Below, in pieces: positions 1 through 9,504 of a stretch of 64,000 nucleotides of DNA (position 1 is its first letter; the number at the start of each line of letters is the position of its first letter). Source of the stretch: Legionella steelei (GTDB taxonomy: Bacteria > Pseudomonadota > Gammaproteobacteria > Legionellales > Legionellaceae). The stretch spans positions 124,001-188,000 of the forward strand of contig NZ_LNYY01000005.1 of assembly GCF_001468005.1 (NCBI RefSeq). The letters are read 5' to 3'. Under the pieces are notes generated by a model that saw only the letters and a list, made by a program, of their open reading frames with translations, made no database searches and was not told the DNA's origin. The position numbers and the translations under genes were made by a program.

Positions 1-58
1 ATCCATTGCTCTGAAATAAAGAAATACATGCTGGGCTTAGCTACAATAGAGGAAATAA

Positions 59-661
59 TTAGAAACTCACCGCACCAAGTTTCATTAAAGCTTGAGCTAG
101 AGGAAGCAAAGGTAAGCCCAAAATGGTATCCTCATTTCCCTGAACCTCTTTAAATAACCATTTACCTTGGTTTTCATATTGGTAACTACCACAGCTATGA
201 TAAGGTTTTTCACTGTGCAAATAAGCGTCTATTGTTGTTTCATTTAAATGATGTAGCGTTAAGCGGGCTGTTTCATGATGCTGCCAAAGCATTTGATTAT
301 TTTTTGCAATGCAAAGGCAAGCAATTTGCACATGCTCTTTGCCACTTAATAGGCATAATTGTTCTATTGCTGCAGGATGGTTTAAAGGCTTATTCAGTAT
401 GATTTGACCAAACAAGCACAGTTGATCGGCGGCAACAATAAAATGGTCTGGATGGTGCTGGCTTACTTCTAAAGCTTTATTTGCGGCAAGTGCATAGCCT
501 AACTCCAATGCGCTCCCCGTCTTGAAGGATGCCTTAATTGCTTCTTCATCACAATGAGAAGGAACCACGGAAAACTCAATACCCAGAGATTGCAGCAATT
601 TGCATCTTATTGCGGAGCTCGAAGCAAGAATGATAGGTTTTTGCTGTAAAAACTTAGACAT
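59..661 (-). CDS. maf: Maf-family nucleotide pyrophosphatase, YceF-like
   Basis: This is a Maf/HAM1-like nucleoside triphosphate pyrophosphatase; the family hydrolyses non-canonical or modified NTPs in the cytoplasm. The N-terminal ASSSAIR motif at residues 13-19 matches the family ASxSxxR signature. The catalytic Asp lies in AADQLCLF near residue 79, and the CGSYQYE and GLPL motifs follow in the usual order. The ADQ rather than ADT motif and the CGS context resemble E. coli YceF (7-methyl-GTP pyrophosphatase) more than YhdE, which is an inference. At 200 residues it has normal family length. Its start codon overlaps the end of the upstream ZIP transporter gene by 8 bases, so the two are probably cotranscribed and translationally coupled. 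Confidence 0.88.
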   Translation of the reverse strand: MSKFLQQKPIILASSSAIRCKLLQSLGIEFSVVPSHCDEEAIKASFKTGSALELGYALAANKALEVSQHHPDHFIVAADQLCLFGQIILNKPLNHPAAIEQLCLLSGKEHVQIACLCIAKNNQMLWQHHETARLTLHHLNETTIDAYLHSEKPYHSCGSYQYENQGKWLFKEVQGNEDTILGLPLLPLAQALMKLGAVSF

Positions 662-1409
662 ATGCCGCGACCAGAGCCATAAGTGAAAAACCTATAATTA
701 CAAAGCTAAAATCTTTAAGATTGCAACAACGCTCGACCATAACACAGCGTTCTAAACCGTGAAGCGTTCCCAGATAAAGAAATGTGCCTGCGGAGGCGGC
801 AATTAAAATGGGATCAAATAAAGATTTGGTTTCTACGCCATGACCAAAATACCAACCCAAGTAGATCCCTAGGGGTGTCATTAAACTGAATAAAATAAAA
901 AAGCACAGGCTGGTGTTCATACTCATAGAGCTTTTATTTAATTGCACCGCTATTGCGAAACTTTCTGCCCATTTATGAGTGATAATGGCAAGAAAAATCA
1001 TAATAATCATGGAGTTGTAGTGAGCTAATCCTAAGGCGGCACCCAACATTATAGAATGAATGGAGAGCATTCCCCAGGCTAAAATGGCAAAAGCAGGATG
1101 TTTCCTGTTATGGTGATAAAGTTCTTTTCCTAAATGTTCAAACCAGAGAAAGACCAGAAATACGGCACCAGTAATAATAAAGGCAAAAGGGTAGTTATAC
1201 CCCATTTTTTTAAATAAAGAATTCGCGTCCGGAAGCATGTGCAATAGGCCTGCTCCCAAAAAAACGCCAGTAGCTAGGGTTTCACCGATAGGAAGATCAA
1301 TATGTTGGTCATCTTTAATGCGTTTTCTAAAGGGATACCACCCGGCGAGTAAGATGACAATAAAAATAGAAAGCGCAAAAAGTATTTTTAAACTGGTAGC
1401 AGATACCAT
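654..1409 (-). CDS. ZIP-family divalent metal transporter
   Basis: A 251-residue polytopic membrane protein with about eight hydrophobic segments. The polar central segment HKWAESFAIA (about residues 145-154) and the GLLHMLPDA and GLAH motifs match helices IV and V of ZIP transporters, which import zinc, iron or manganese across the inner membrane. The metal cannot be told from sequence. It starts at an ATG preceded by AGGATAAAC. Its 3' end overlaps the Maf-like gene, which it probably heads as a two-gene operon. Confidence 0.85.
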   Translation of the reverse strand: MVSATSLKILFALSIFIVILLAGWYPFRKRIKDDQHIDLPIGETLATGVFLGAGLLHMLPDANSLFKKMGYNYPFAFIITGAVFLVFLWFEHLGKELYHHNRKHPAFAILAWGMLSIHSIMLGAALGLAHYNSMIIMIFLAIITHKWAESFAIAVQLNKSSMSMNTSLCFFILFSLMTPLGIYLGWYFGHGVETKSLFDPILIAASAGTFLYLGTLHGLERCVMVERCCNLKDFSFVIIGFSLMALVAAYV

Positions 1410-1450
1410 TGTTTATCCTGTTATTTATTCTAGAATTCTATAGCTAAACT

Positions 1451-1543
1451 GTAGCCTCGGTGAAGTAGCAGAGCTCGGGGATTTTCTTGACTTGAATTAA
1501 AAACTTCTTAAACCCGAGTTTCGCTGCGCTTCTTCCGGGCTAC
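1451..1543. repeat. Degenerate copy of the GTAGCC...GGCTAC palindromic repeat
   Basis: This intergenic stretch begins GTAGCC and ends GGGCTAC, with internal halves GGTGAAG and TTTCGCTGCGCTTC. The halves are inverted relative to each other. It is a decayed member of the dispersed palindromic family seen eight more times in this window. It lies between the ZIP and CDF genes, in the 3' region of the CDF gene and upstream of the ZIP gene. Confidence 0.6.
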
Positions 1544-1590
1544 AATTGTGCACTCAAACTACAACCCAGACTTAACCCAAACCACATAGT

Positions 1591-2727
1591 TTAGTTGTGA
1601 TACATGGTCTCATGCAAGCTAAATAAGCGAACTTCTACAATATCAGACTGTAGTTTTAATGCCAGAATGACTCGAGCATGCAACTCCTGCCATTGAGTAA
1701 ATGTTTCATCACAGACTATATCAATGCCTATAGTTCCATCCAGATAATGTAAATTCCAAAATAAAATGTGTGGGAAATCAATATGGACTTCATTTGACAG
1801 GAGTTCTTGTAAGACATTGCGACTGGGTAAATGTAAAGAGGGGCAAGAAGTCTCATCATCCTCTGGGTCGACATGTACAATCACATCCTTGACGCTTTCT
1901 ATTTGATCGATGAGTGCATGGTGTACGTGTTGCGCAATATAATGCCCCTCAGATACCGATATCGTAGGTGAAACTAGAATATGTACATCAATTAATACAT
2001 CTTCTCCCATAGAACGACTGCGTAATTGATGAATTCTTTCAACCCCATCCACATTTTGAATGACTTCTTCAATTCGTGTTAATAATTCTGGGCTGACGGC
2101 AGTGTCTACTAATTCTTTGACGCTATTCCAGGCATAGTCCAGCCCCATTTTAACTATCATTAAACCCACGATAATCGCTGCGGCCGCATCAAGATAACTA
2201 TAACCGGCGATGCTGCCAATTAAACCTACTAATACAACAAGCGAAGAGGCTGCATCTGAACGATGATGCCAGGCGTTGGCAGTAATCAATTTAGAATTGA
2301 TGCGTTTGCCAATATGTAGTGTGTAGTGAAATAACGCTTCATTACTCAAGATGGAAATACAAATTATTGGTAGGGTTAACCAATTTGGCATGACGTAATT
2401 AGAGTGGAGCAGGTCATATATTGAATCCCAGGCGATACCGATACCTGCAAAAATAAGTAAAAGAGATAACAATAAAGTTGCAGCGGTTTCGATACGTTGA
2501 TGTCCATAAGGATGACTGGCATCCGCATCCAGGCTGCCGTATTTAGAAGCAAATAAAACCATCGCGTCTGTGAGGAGATCCGATAGGGAGTGAACTCCAT
2601 CTGCAACAAGAGCATGAGAGTGAAAAAAGTACCCCCCGATAAGTTTTATGATACCCAATAGTGCATTTGACATAGCCCCCAAAAGGGTTACTTTTTTTGC
2701 TTGCCAGTATCTGTCGTGTTGGGTCAT
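1591..2727 (-). CDS. Cation diffusion facilitator (CDF) metal exporter
   Basis: A 378-residue inner-membrane cation/proton antiporter exporting Zn, Fe, Cd or a similar metal. The DGVHSLSDLLTDA segment near residues 43-55 carries the helix II metal-binding residues. HHRSDAASS near residue 155 carries the matching HxxxD of helix V, as in FieF/YiiP. Six hydrophobic segments are followed by the cytoplasmic dimerisation domain (from about residue 210). At 378 residues it is longer than the roughly 300 of FieF, with an extended C-terminal domain. No clear ribosome binding site precedes the ATG. Its upstream region is the DnaA-box repeat block. Confidence 0.88.
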   Translation of the reverse strand: MTQHDRYWQAKKVTLLGAMSNALLGIIKLIGGYFFHSHALVADGVHSLSDLLTDAMVLFASKYGSLDADASHPYGHQRIETAATLLLSLLLIFAGIGIAWDSIYDLLHSNYVMPNWLTLPIICISILSNEALFHYTLHIGKRINSKLITANAWHHRSDAASSLVVLVGLIGSIAGYSYLDAAAAIIVGLMIVKMGLDYAWNSVKELVDTAVSPELLTRIEEVIQNVDGVERIHQLRSRSMGEDVLIDVHILVSPTISVSEGHYIAQHVHHALIDQIESVKDVIVHVDPEDDETSCPSLHLPSRNVLQELLSNEVHIDFPHILFWNLHYLDGTIGIDIVCDETFTQWQELHARVILALKLQSDIVEVRLFSLHETMYHN

Positions 2728-2929
2728 GTTTTTTTAATTAATGTAATCTAAGTAAGAAAAAAATAAGAACTTGGTTTTTACTTAGAGAATCCCAAGCTCA
2801 GTCTATCAATGGTCTATTTAAACATGGTTAAGAGTTATTTTATATTAAAACTTACATTAAATTGAATGTTCTGAAATATCTAGAGTGTGTTAAGGCTGGT
2901 GCGGAGTCCACAAGATATTACGCATCTTG

Positions 2930-3965
2930 TACACAGGATTATCCACAGATTTTGTGGATAAATGATTTTTAGGCAATAAAAGCTTAAGACAAAATAGGTC
3001 TTTTAAAATAAGAGTTCTTAAGGACTATAAATGGGTTCGAGTTTTAATTAATCAGTATAATGAAAAGAGTTATTCACAGGATGTAGATTAAAGGTATATG
3101 GAACTTTCCTGACTATGGTACCAAAGAAAAAAATTAAAAACAGTCTTGACTTGGTTTTTTTTAAAAAAATTTAACGTTTAATAAAAGTACTCAAGATTTT
3201 TATACTGCTCAAAAAAATTACTGATTTAAAGAAGGATTAAAAATTAAGTGCTCGTTTAAACCAAAGTTTCAGAAGCACTTTGGATGGTTCTGAAGCAGAG
3301 GCAAAATAGGCTGATTTTACAAGGTGTTTTACATCATGTTCACAGGCTTATCCACAGATTTTGTGGATAAATGATTTTGAGGCCATAAAAGAGCAAATCA
3401 GCGATACTCCTTTTGTAATAAGGCTTTTCAAGTACTATAGTGAGATTTGAGTATTTATTAATCGATATGATTAGAGAAGTTATCCACAGGATGTATTTTT
3501 AGATGAATAAGGAATTTACCCAGCTATCTTAACAAAGAAAAAAATAAAAAACAGTCTTGACTTGAGTATTTGTTAAAAAAAAATTTGCTGTTAATCATCT
3601 CATTTTTATTGAGGTTAAATTTTATCCAATCAACGGAAATATAAAATTTAAAAAAATCGCTCAAGCCAAATATTGGAGACACTGTGGAAGGTTCTGAAGC
3701 ATGTTTAAATTAGGCTGATTTTATAAGGTGTTGTACATCATGTTCACAGAGTTATCCACAGATTTTGTGGATAAATAATTTTTTGACAATAGAATACTGA
3801 ATTGTTGCTAAGCCTGTTACAGTAAGGTTTTTTTGAGATATTACATAAATATTTGACTGGAGGTGTCAATTGGTTTAAGAGGAGGTTATCCACAATGGAT
3901 GTTTATAGAATTAGAAAATTACCCGACCATATTAACAAAGAAAAAAATAAAAAACAGTCTTGACT
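2930..3965. repeat. Three ~407-bp repeats with nine DnaA boxes (origin-like or DnaA-titration locus)
   Basis: The gene-free block between the CDF gene and recG has a unit repeated three times. Each unit has an inverted pair of boxes TTATCCACA and TGTGGATAA separated by 5 bases (2939-2961, 3348-3370, 3752-3774). A third direct box follows about 110-120 bases later (3070-3078 TTATTCACA; 3480-3488 and 3886-3894 TTATCCACA). Each unit then ends in AAAAACAGTCTTGACT and a poly-A/T tract (motif at 3141, 3552 and 3955). Unit spacings are 403-411 bases. Eight of the nine boxes match the E. coli TTATCCACA box exactly and the ninth differs at one base. The layout fits oriC, a datA-like DnaA sink or a DARS-like site. 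No dnaA, dnaN, rpmH or mnmG gene lies nearby, so which it is remains open. Confidence 0.8.
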
Positions 3966-3986
3966 CGCGTATTTTTAAAAATATTT

Positions 3987-6059
3987 TTATCCTTGCAAAA
4001 ATTGCTCAAAATTGCCTAACCAGCGTTGGGTCAAATCGTAGGCCATTTCAGGTGCATCCTCTATCAGTTGTTTTGCAACAGAAGGCAATAGAGGGAGAAG
4101 GTCACGATCACGTTGAATATCTGCAATTTTAAACTGTCGATAACCTGTTTGCCGGCTCCCCAATACTTCTCCGGCGCCTCTTAACTCCATGTCCTTTTCT
4201 GCAATAACAAATCCATCATTGGTTGCACGCATAATTTTTAATCGTTCTGCTCCTTGTTGTGAGAGTGGGGACTGATAAAGCAAAAGACAATGAGATTGCG
4301 CACTGCCTCTGCCGACACGACCGCGTAATTGATGGAGTTGAGACAAGCCCAAACGTTCAGCATTTTCAATAATCATTAGACTGGCGTTGGGGACATCTAC
4401 ACCAACTTCTATAACAGTCGTGGCAACCAGTAAATTAATTTCGCCACATTTAAATGCGGCCATCGTTGCTTCTTTTTCTACGGGTTTCATTCGTCCATGA
4501 ATCAGACCAACGCGCGCATCAGGAAGTTGCTCTTGCAATACGCGTGCTGTTTCAGTGGCTGCCATGCATTGCAATTTCTCTGATTCTTCAATCAGTGTAC
4601 ACACCCAATAAATTTGTCGTCCACTCGTTATAGCAACTTCCAAGCGCTCAATGACTGCTTCTCGTTTATTTTGGTTTAATACCGCTGTAGCGATGGGTAT
4701 GCGTCCAGGAGGTAACTCATCGATAATCGAGACATCCAAATGGGCTAAGTGAGTCATGGATAATGTTCTTGGGATAGGAGTAGCTGTCATTAATAATTGA
4801 TGAGGAATAAGTTGTTCTTGCTGTCCTTTTTGTTGTAGCAGCAATCTTTGTTCTACACCGAATCGATGTTGTTCATCGATAATGACTAAACCTAGACGAG
4901 CAAAAGTAACGCTGTCCTGAAATAAGGCATGAGTACCAATAATCAACTGGCAACTATGGTCTGCAAGTGCAGCAAATGCCATACGCCGTTCACTAAGCTT
5001 CATTTTTCCACTCAATCTTAATATGTTAATGCCCAGTGGTTCTAGCCAATTGGTTAGATTGTTGGTGTGTTGTTCGCTCAGCAAATCTGTTGGTGCCATA
5101 AAGGCAACTTGTTGTCCATTTGCAATCGCTTGTAAGGCGGCAAGTGCTGCAATGATGGTTTTTCCAGCCCCCACATCTCCTTGCACTAAGCGCAACATCG
5201 GTTTTGTTTGCATTAAATCCTGGCTGATTTCTTGTGTTACCCTTTGTTGTGCGTTGGTGAGCTTAAATGGAAGCGAATCTAAAAAACGTTGCTCTAAATC
5301 GTGATCAGTAGGTAATGCGATCGCATGGAGTGCATTTCGTGATTTCCTTGCAAATTGCATGCTTAGGCGCTGTGCTAACAATTCATCAAAAACTAATCGT
5401 TTGAGAGCAGGATGTTGACCTTGTTCAAGAGATTGTATGGAAATATCCGGGGGTGGATTGTGCAATAATTGAATTGCCTTATCCAGAGCGATAAAATTGT
5501 ATGTCCGCAATTGTTCTGCACTCATCCATTCTAATTGTTGAAGCTCTTGCTCACAACTTTGTAATGCAACGTTCACCAATTGTCTTAATCGTGTTTGCGT
5601 TAAACCTTGGGTACTTGGGTAAATGGGGGTAAGTGTTTCATTAACCTGGCATTCTTCTTCATGATCTAGTAATTGATACTCCGGGTGAGTCATAGTTAGA
5701 GTATTATTAAATGCACGCACTTCACCAAAAGCATGAATCATGGTGCTGTTCTTTAGGTTAGTGATTTGATTTTTATTAAAATGAAAAAACTGAAGTTTTA
5801 TTATTCCTGTTTTATCTTCAACATAACAATGCAACATCGCCCGTTTACCGGGTTTAATTTCTGTTTTACACACGCGTCCTGCAATAACGCACCAATCATT
5901 GGCGCGCAAATCTTGAATCGGCGTTACTCGGGTTCTGTCTTGGTAACGATACGGTAAATGAAAAAGCAAATCACGCACACAATGGATGCCGCATTTAGCA
6001 AGTTTTTCTGCAAGTGTTGGTCCGATTCCGGTTAGCGATTCACATGGGTTAAATAACAT
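3987..6059 (-). CDS. recG: ATP-dependent DNA helicase RecG
   Basis: RecG remodels stalled replication forks and Holliday junctions. The N-terminal wedge region begins SLTGIGPTLAEKLAKCGI, as in E. coli RecG. It is followed by an OB-fold and a superfamily 2 helicase core with GDVGAGKT (Walker A), DEQHRFGV (DExH-type) and TATPIPRTL. The C-terminal helicase motifs VGVDVPNA and QLRGRVGR are present. I start it at the internal ATG giving 690 residues (E. coli RecG is 693). The reading frame stays open upstream for 37 more codons, but that extension contains one arm of an 18-bp inverted repeat and has no family counterpart. Its 3' end abuts the DnaA-box repeat block. Confidence 0.95.
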   Translation of the reverse strand: MLFNPCESLTGIGPTLAEKLAKCGIHCVRDLLFHLPYRYQDRTRVTPIQDLRANDWCVIAGRVCKTEIKPGKRAMLHCYVEDKTGIIKLQFFHFNKNQITNLKNSTMIHAFGEVRAFNNTLTMTHPEYQLLDHEEECQVNETLTPIYPSTQGLTQTRLRQLVNVALQSCEQELQQLEWMSAEQLRTYNFIALDKAIQLLHNPPPDISIQSLEQGQHPALKRLVFDELLAQRLSMQFARKSRNALHAIALPTDHDLEQRFLDSLPFKLTNAQQRVTQEISQDLMQTKPMLRLVQGDVGAGKTIIAALAALQAIANGQQVAFMAPTDLLSEQHTNNLTNWLEPLGINILRLSGKMKLSERRMAFAALADHSCQLIIGTHALFQDSVTFARLGLVIIDEQHRFGVEQRLLLQQKGQQEQLIPHQLLMTATPIPRTLSMTHLAHLDVSIIDELPPGRIPIATAVLNQNKREAVIERLEVAITSGRQIYWVCTLIEESEKLQCMAATETARVLQEQLPDARVGLIHGRMKPVEKEATMAAFKCGEINLLVATTVIEVGVDVPNASLMIIENAERLGLSQLHQLRGRVGRGSAQSHCLLLYQSPLSQQGAERLKIMRATNDGFVIAEKDMELRGAGEVLGSRQTGYRQFKIADIQRDRDLLPLLPSVAKQLIEDAPEMAYDLTQRWLGNFEQFLQG

Positions 6060-6106
6060 GCGATGACTGATATTGAATGAATTGGTATTTAAGTGTAACT
6101 CAGAAG

Positions 6107-6192
6107 CAGGACTCAATAAATATCTATAATATTCTTCATCCTGTTTGACACTCATGAAGACAATAATCATTCTCGATATTTATTGAGTCCTG
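6107..6192. repeat. 18-bp perfect inverted repeat between recG and argS
   Basis: The arms CAGGACTCAATAAATATC (6107-6124) and its exact reverse complement (6175-6192) enclose 50 bases. The element sits in the divergent recG/argS promoter region. The left arm falls inside the possible N-terminal extension of recG, which argues for the shorter recG start. An imperfect Fur-like sequence lies between the arms on the minus strand, but I do not trust it. Confidence 0.75.
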
Positions 6193-6320
6193 TTTACTTT
6201 ATGTAGAAACAATTGCGGTTTTTAGTAGGGCAGCATTTTGAAGTTTCTGGGTATAAAACCTTTTCATATGGTGCAAAAAAGCGCATAATAACATCATTTT
6301 TTGATGGAAAACTGAGTAGC

Positions 6321-8081
6321 ATGAAACATACTGTAGAGCAGCTTTTAAAACAGGCTTTAATATCATTACAAAAATCAGGTGAAATACCTGCCGATTTAGA
6401 TATTGAGATTAAGGTTGATCGTACAAAAGATTCCGCTCATGGTGATTATGCCAGTAATTTGGCTTTAATTTTAGCGAAGCCATGTCGTCAGGCACCTCGT
6501 AAAATAGCAGAGCTTTTAGTTCAGGCTGTGCCTGCTGATTCTGCTGTGGAAAAGGTAGAAATTGCTGGGGCGGGGTTTATTAATTTCTTTATACGCAATA
6601 GCTCTCGGTCACAAATTATTGGTGAAATATTAGATAAAGGTGAGTGTTTTGGTCGCAGTGCTACTGGCCAAAATCAAAAAGTATTGATTGAGTTTGTTTC
6701 TGCTAACCCAACAGGCCCTTTGCATGTGGGACATGGAAGAGGGGCTGCTTTTGGTGCTACTTTAGGAAATGTCTTAAAGGCTGCCGGTTACGATGTTACC
6801 TTAGAATATTATGTGAATGATGCTGGACGGCAAATGAATATTCTTGCCGTTAGTGTATGGTTACGTTATCTGGAGCTTGTTGGTGAACCTGTTGTTATTC
6901 CTGCTAATGCGTATAAAGGAGATTATGTTTCCGAAATAGCGCAGGAGTTTTTTGCTGAGCATGGCAAAGAGTATGAGCGTCCATGGGCTACTGTCATTGA
7001 CGGGTTGCCTCTTGATGAACCTCATGGCGGAGACAAAGAAATTTATATCGATGCGGTGGTTGAGCGTGCGAAACAACTATTGGGCGCGGATATTTTTGCT
7101 TTGTTTCATCAGCATGCATTAAATACGGTTCTTGATGACATTAAAGATGATCTTGCTGAATTTGGTGTGACTTATAATAGTTGGTTTTCCGAACAGTCTC
7201 TATTTGAAGATGGTTCCATTCAAAAAGGTATTCAAGCACTTAAGGACAGTGGCCATACTTTTGAAAAAGAAGGGGCACTTTGGTTTAGAGCAACTGATTT
7301 TGGTGATGAAAAAGACCGTGTGCTGGTGCGTGCTAATGGCCAAACTACTTATTTTGCATCAGATGTGGCTTATCATTGGAATAAATACGACAGAGGTTAT
7401 GATCGAGTAATAGATATTTTTGGCGCGGATCATCATGGTTATATAACGCGTTTACGTGCCGTGGTTCAAGCTTTAGGGCATGATGAAAGTGCACTTAATG
7501 TATTGCTTGTGCAATTTGCTATTTTATATCGTGGTTCTGATCGAGTGCAAATGTCCACACGTAGTGGTTCTTTTGTTACCTTAAGAGAATTGCGTCATGA
7601 GGTTGGTAATGATGCGGCACGCTTCTTTTATGTAGCTCGCAAGTCAGAGCAACATATGGATTTCGATTTGGACTTAGCAAAGTCGGAGTCTAGTGATAAT
7701 CCGGTATATTACATTCAGTATGCACATGCAAGAATATGCTCCGTATTAAGGCAATTGAAGGAACGAGGTTTGTTTTGGGATAAAGCAATTGGACTCAAAC
7801 ATATTGACTTGTTAGAACAATCTCATGAAACTCATTTGATTTCTTTAATTGGTCGTTATCCAGAGATTGTAGAATTAGCCGCTGCCCATTGTGAACCACA
7901 TCAAGTGGCTTATTATTTACGTGAAGTAGCCAACGGCTTACATAGTTATTATAATGCTGTGCCACTATTGTGTGAGCAAGAGCAATTACGATGCGCTCGT
8001 CTTTGTTTACTCGAGGCGGTGCGTCAAGTAATAAAGAATGGTTTGGACTTATTGGGCGTATCCGCTCCTGAGAGTATGTGA
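6321..8081 (+). CDS. argS: Arginyl-tRNA synthetase
   Basis: A class I aminoacyl-tRNA synthetase that charges tRNA-Arg. [15 protein letters not shown] (about residues 118-132) is the ArgRS HIGH region, with HVGH. The N-terminal additional domain ([14 protein letters not shown]) and the C-terminal all-helical DALR anticodon-binding domain ([17 protein letters not shown]) are present. As in many ArgRSs the KMSKS loop is diverged (QMSTRSG). The chosen ATG gives 586 residues, near the E. coli 577. The frame is open upstream to a TTG at 6213, but that extension has no family match. The last codon overlaps the SPOR-domain gene as TGATG. Confidence 0.95.
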   Translation: MKHTVEQLLKQALISLQKSGEIPADLDIEIKVDRTKDSAHGDYASNLALILAKPCRQAPRKIAELLVQAVPADSAVEKVEIAGAGFINFFIRNSSRSQIIGEILDKGECFGRSATGQNQKVLIEFVSANPTGPLHVGHGRGAAFGATLGNVLKAAGYDVTLEYYVNDAGRQMNILAVSVWLRYLELVGEPVVIPANAYKGDYVSEIAQEFFAEHGKEYERPWATVIDGLPLDEPHGGDKEIYIDAVVERAKQLLGADIFALFHQHALNTVLDDIKDDLAEFGVTYNSWFSEQSLFEDGSIQKGIQALKDSGHTFEKEGALWFRATDFGDEKDRVLVRANGQTTYFASDVAYHWNKYDRGYDRVIDIFGADHHGYITRLRAVVQALGHDESALNVLLVQFAILYRGSDRVQMSTRSGSFVTLRELRHEVGNDAARFFYVARKSEQHMDFDLDLAKSESSDNPVYYIQYAHARICSVLRQLKERGLFWDKAIGLKHIDLLEQSHETHLISLIGRYPEIVELAAAHCEPHQVAYYLREVANGLHSYYNAVPLLCEQEQLRCARLCLLEAVRQVIKNGLDLLGVSAPESM

Positions 8082-8803
8082 TGGCAAAAGAATATGGGAA
8101 TAGGCGTTCTTCACGGTCGCGCGGTAGCGCACCGCACCAGTTTCTAGTGATTACCTTAACTTTTTTATTGGGTTATTTGGCCGCTTCTTTTTTTAATTTT
8201 GAAATGCTAAGCCGCTGGGTAAATACTCAGGTTTTGGCTCATCATGAAACCAAAAAAGAACCATCCAAATCAGAAGCACAACATGCTGCGGTTCCGCCTA
8301 AACCAAAATTTGAGTTTTACACACTACTCACTAATGAAAAAGTTCCTAGTTCACAACCTAACACAAATGCTGCAGTTTCAGCCCAACCTCAACCTGCAGC
8401 AAATGCTTCTCCTACTGCGACCGCGGCTGCTTCAGTGTCTACGGCAACTCTAAAAACTGCGTCGGCCAGTGTTACCAATACAGCACCTTCAACCGCACCG
8501 GTAAAACAAAATATTGCTCAGGCGCCACAAACACCACCCAAAGTGGATACATCTGCAACTGCGAGAGGAAGATTTTTAGTGCAAGTAGCTTCTTTTAAAG
8601 CACGTCAAGATGCAGAACACATGAAAGGTTCACTGATTCTTAAAGGGTTTGGTGCGTATATCATTCCGGTAAGTCATCCAGTTAAAGGTAATTGGTTTCG
8701 GGTAGTAGTGGGTCCCTATTCTAATCGAGGACTTGCACAACAGGCTCAGGTTACTTTGGCCAAAAATGAACGTCTAAATGGCATGATTACAAGCGGTGGA
8801 TAA
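8081..8803 (+). CDS. SPOR-domain inner-membrane protein, FtsN-like architecture
   Basis: A 240-residue protein with a basic cytoplasmic N-terminus (NRRSSRSRG) and a single membrane anchor around residues 22-40. A long Ala/Pro/Thr-rich periplasmic linker follows, then a C-terminal SPOR domain (about 163-237: RGRFLVQVASFKARQDAEHMKGSL...WFRVVVGPYSNRGLAQQA). SPOR domains bind denuded septal peptidoglycan, so a cell-division or septum role is likely. The layout is FtsN/DedD-like, but the linker cannot be aligned by eye. The ATG used overlaps the argS stop by one base; a GTG one codon earlier is also possible. It is probably coexpressed with argS. Confidence 0.85.
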   Translation: MAKEYGNRRSSRSRGSAPHQFLVITLTFLLGYLAASFFNFEMLSRWVNTQVLAHHETKKEPSKSEAQHAAVPPKPKFEFYTLLTNEKVPSSQPNTNAAVSAQPQPAANASPTATAAASVSTATLKTASASVTNTAPSTAPVKQNIAQAPQTPPKVDTSATARGRFLVQVASFKARQDAEHMKGSLILKGFGAYIIPVSHPVKGNWFRVVVGPYSNRGLAQQAQVTLAKNERLNGMITSGG

Positions 8804-8809
8804 AAGGAT

Positions 8810-8858
8810 GTAGCCACGGTTACTATGTAACCTGGGTGCAGCAAAGCGAAACCCGGGA
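8810..8858. repeat. GTAGCC/CCTGGGTGCAGC palindromic repeat copy
   Basis: Contains CCTGGGTGCAGCAAAGCG followed by AAACCCGGG, the core of the dispersed family. It lies just past the SPOR-gene stop and before the convergent folB gene, where its hairpin could also act as a terminator. Confidence 0.65.
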
Positions 8859-8891
8859 AATCCACTATTGGAACCAAAGTAATTATTTTTT

Positions 8892-9230
8892 TCAGCGCCG
8901 CACAATTACTTGAATGTTTGCTGCATTTTTGATTGCATGAGGTTTGCTAATCCCTACCGTAATTTGGGCCACTTTAAATTGTTCTTTAATTAAATCTGCC
9001 ACTTCATTGGCAACTGTTTCAATGAGTTGGAATGATTTTGATTCTACATAAAGAGTGACGCTCTTACAAAGTGCATCATAGTCTACAGTCTTAGTCAAAT
9101 CGCCCTGACAGTCGCTGAGATCGGTATCAATACTGAGATCAATTAATAATTGTTGATTAATGCGTTGCTCCCATGCATAAACACCGATTTTGGTACTTAC
9201 ACTAAGCGCTTTGATATTTAAAGTATCCAA
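8892..9230 (-). CDS. folB: Dihydroneopterin aldolase
   Basis: Converts 7,8-dihydroneopterin to 6-hydroxymethyl-dihydropterin plus glycolaldehyde in folate synthesis. At 112 residues it has the usual length. The motif IGVYAWEQRINQQLLIDL near residues 16-33 contains the conserved Glu of the family GxxxxER-like segment. The C-terminal KPHAI motif includes the catalytic Lys. The start is a TTG preceded by AGGAATAACA, a good ribosome binding site; there is no ATG near enough to keep the N-terminal strand. It is a single gene here, convergent with the argS operon. Confidence 0.93.
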   Translation of the reverse strand: MDTLNIKALSVSTKIGVYAWEQRINQQLLIDLSIDTDLSDCQGDLTKTVDYDALCKSVTLYVESKSFQLIETVANEVADLIKEQFKVAQITVGISKPHAIKNAANIQVIVRR

Positions 9231-9305
9231 TGTTATTCCTACTTACCCAAAAGTGACTTGCTGGTGATTTTATCTAAATAATTAGCATGATGTACAGAGT
9301 GGCGT

Positions 9306-9440
9306 AATTGGTTCTTTGGCTCGTCATCCCGAGCATAGCGAGGGATCTCCTATTCGTAACAGTGTGCTACAGCTTGGGGATCTCTCGTTACACTCGCGAT
9401 GACGTAGGGTATGGGGAAAGATTGTGCTTCAGAGCCAATT
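9306..9440. repeat. ~135-bp imperfect inverted-repeat element
   Basis: The outer arms AATTGGTTCT (9306-9315) and AGAGCCAATT (9431-9440) pair with one mismatch. The inner arms at 9322-9350 (starting CGTCATCCCGAGC) and 9376-9404 (ending GCGATGACG) pair at about 24 of 29 positions. It lies between folB and hemE, upstream of the hemE start. It resembles the non-coding GTCATCCCGAGC-type palindromes found dispersed in bacterial genomes. Confidence 0.7.
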
Positions 9441-9504
9441 CTTGCATTATTTAGAGTGCAAATATGTTAGCATTGGGACATTTTGATTAGATTGGGATAA
9501 TACG

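Noticed and set aside
3863-4132. Plus-strand open frame of 89 codons across the recG 3' end
   Set aside because: It covers a DnaA box and the antisense of recG, has no recognisable protein pattern, and overlaps the repeat block.
6156-6174. Fur-box-like sequence between recG and argS
   Set aside because: Only about 13 of 19 bases match the consensus, and neither gene is a usual Fur target.
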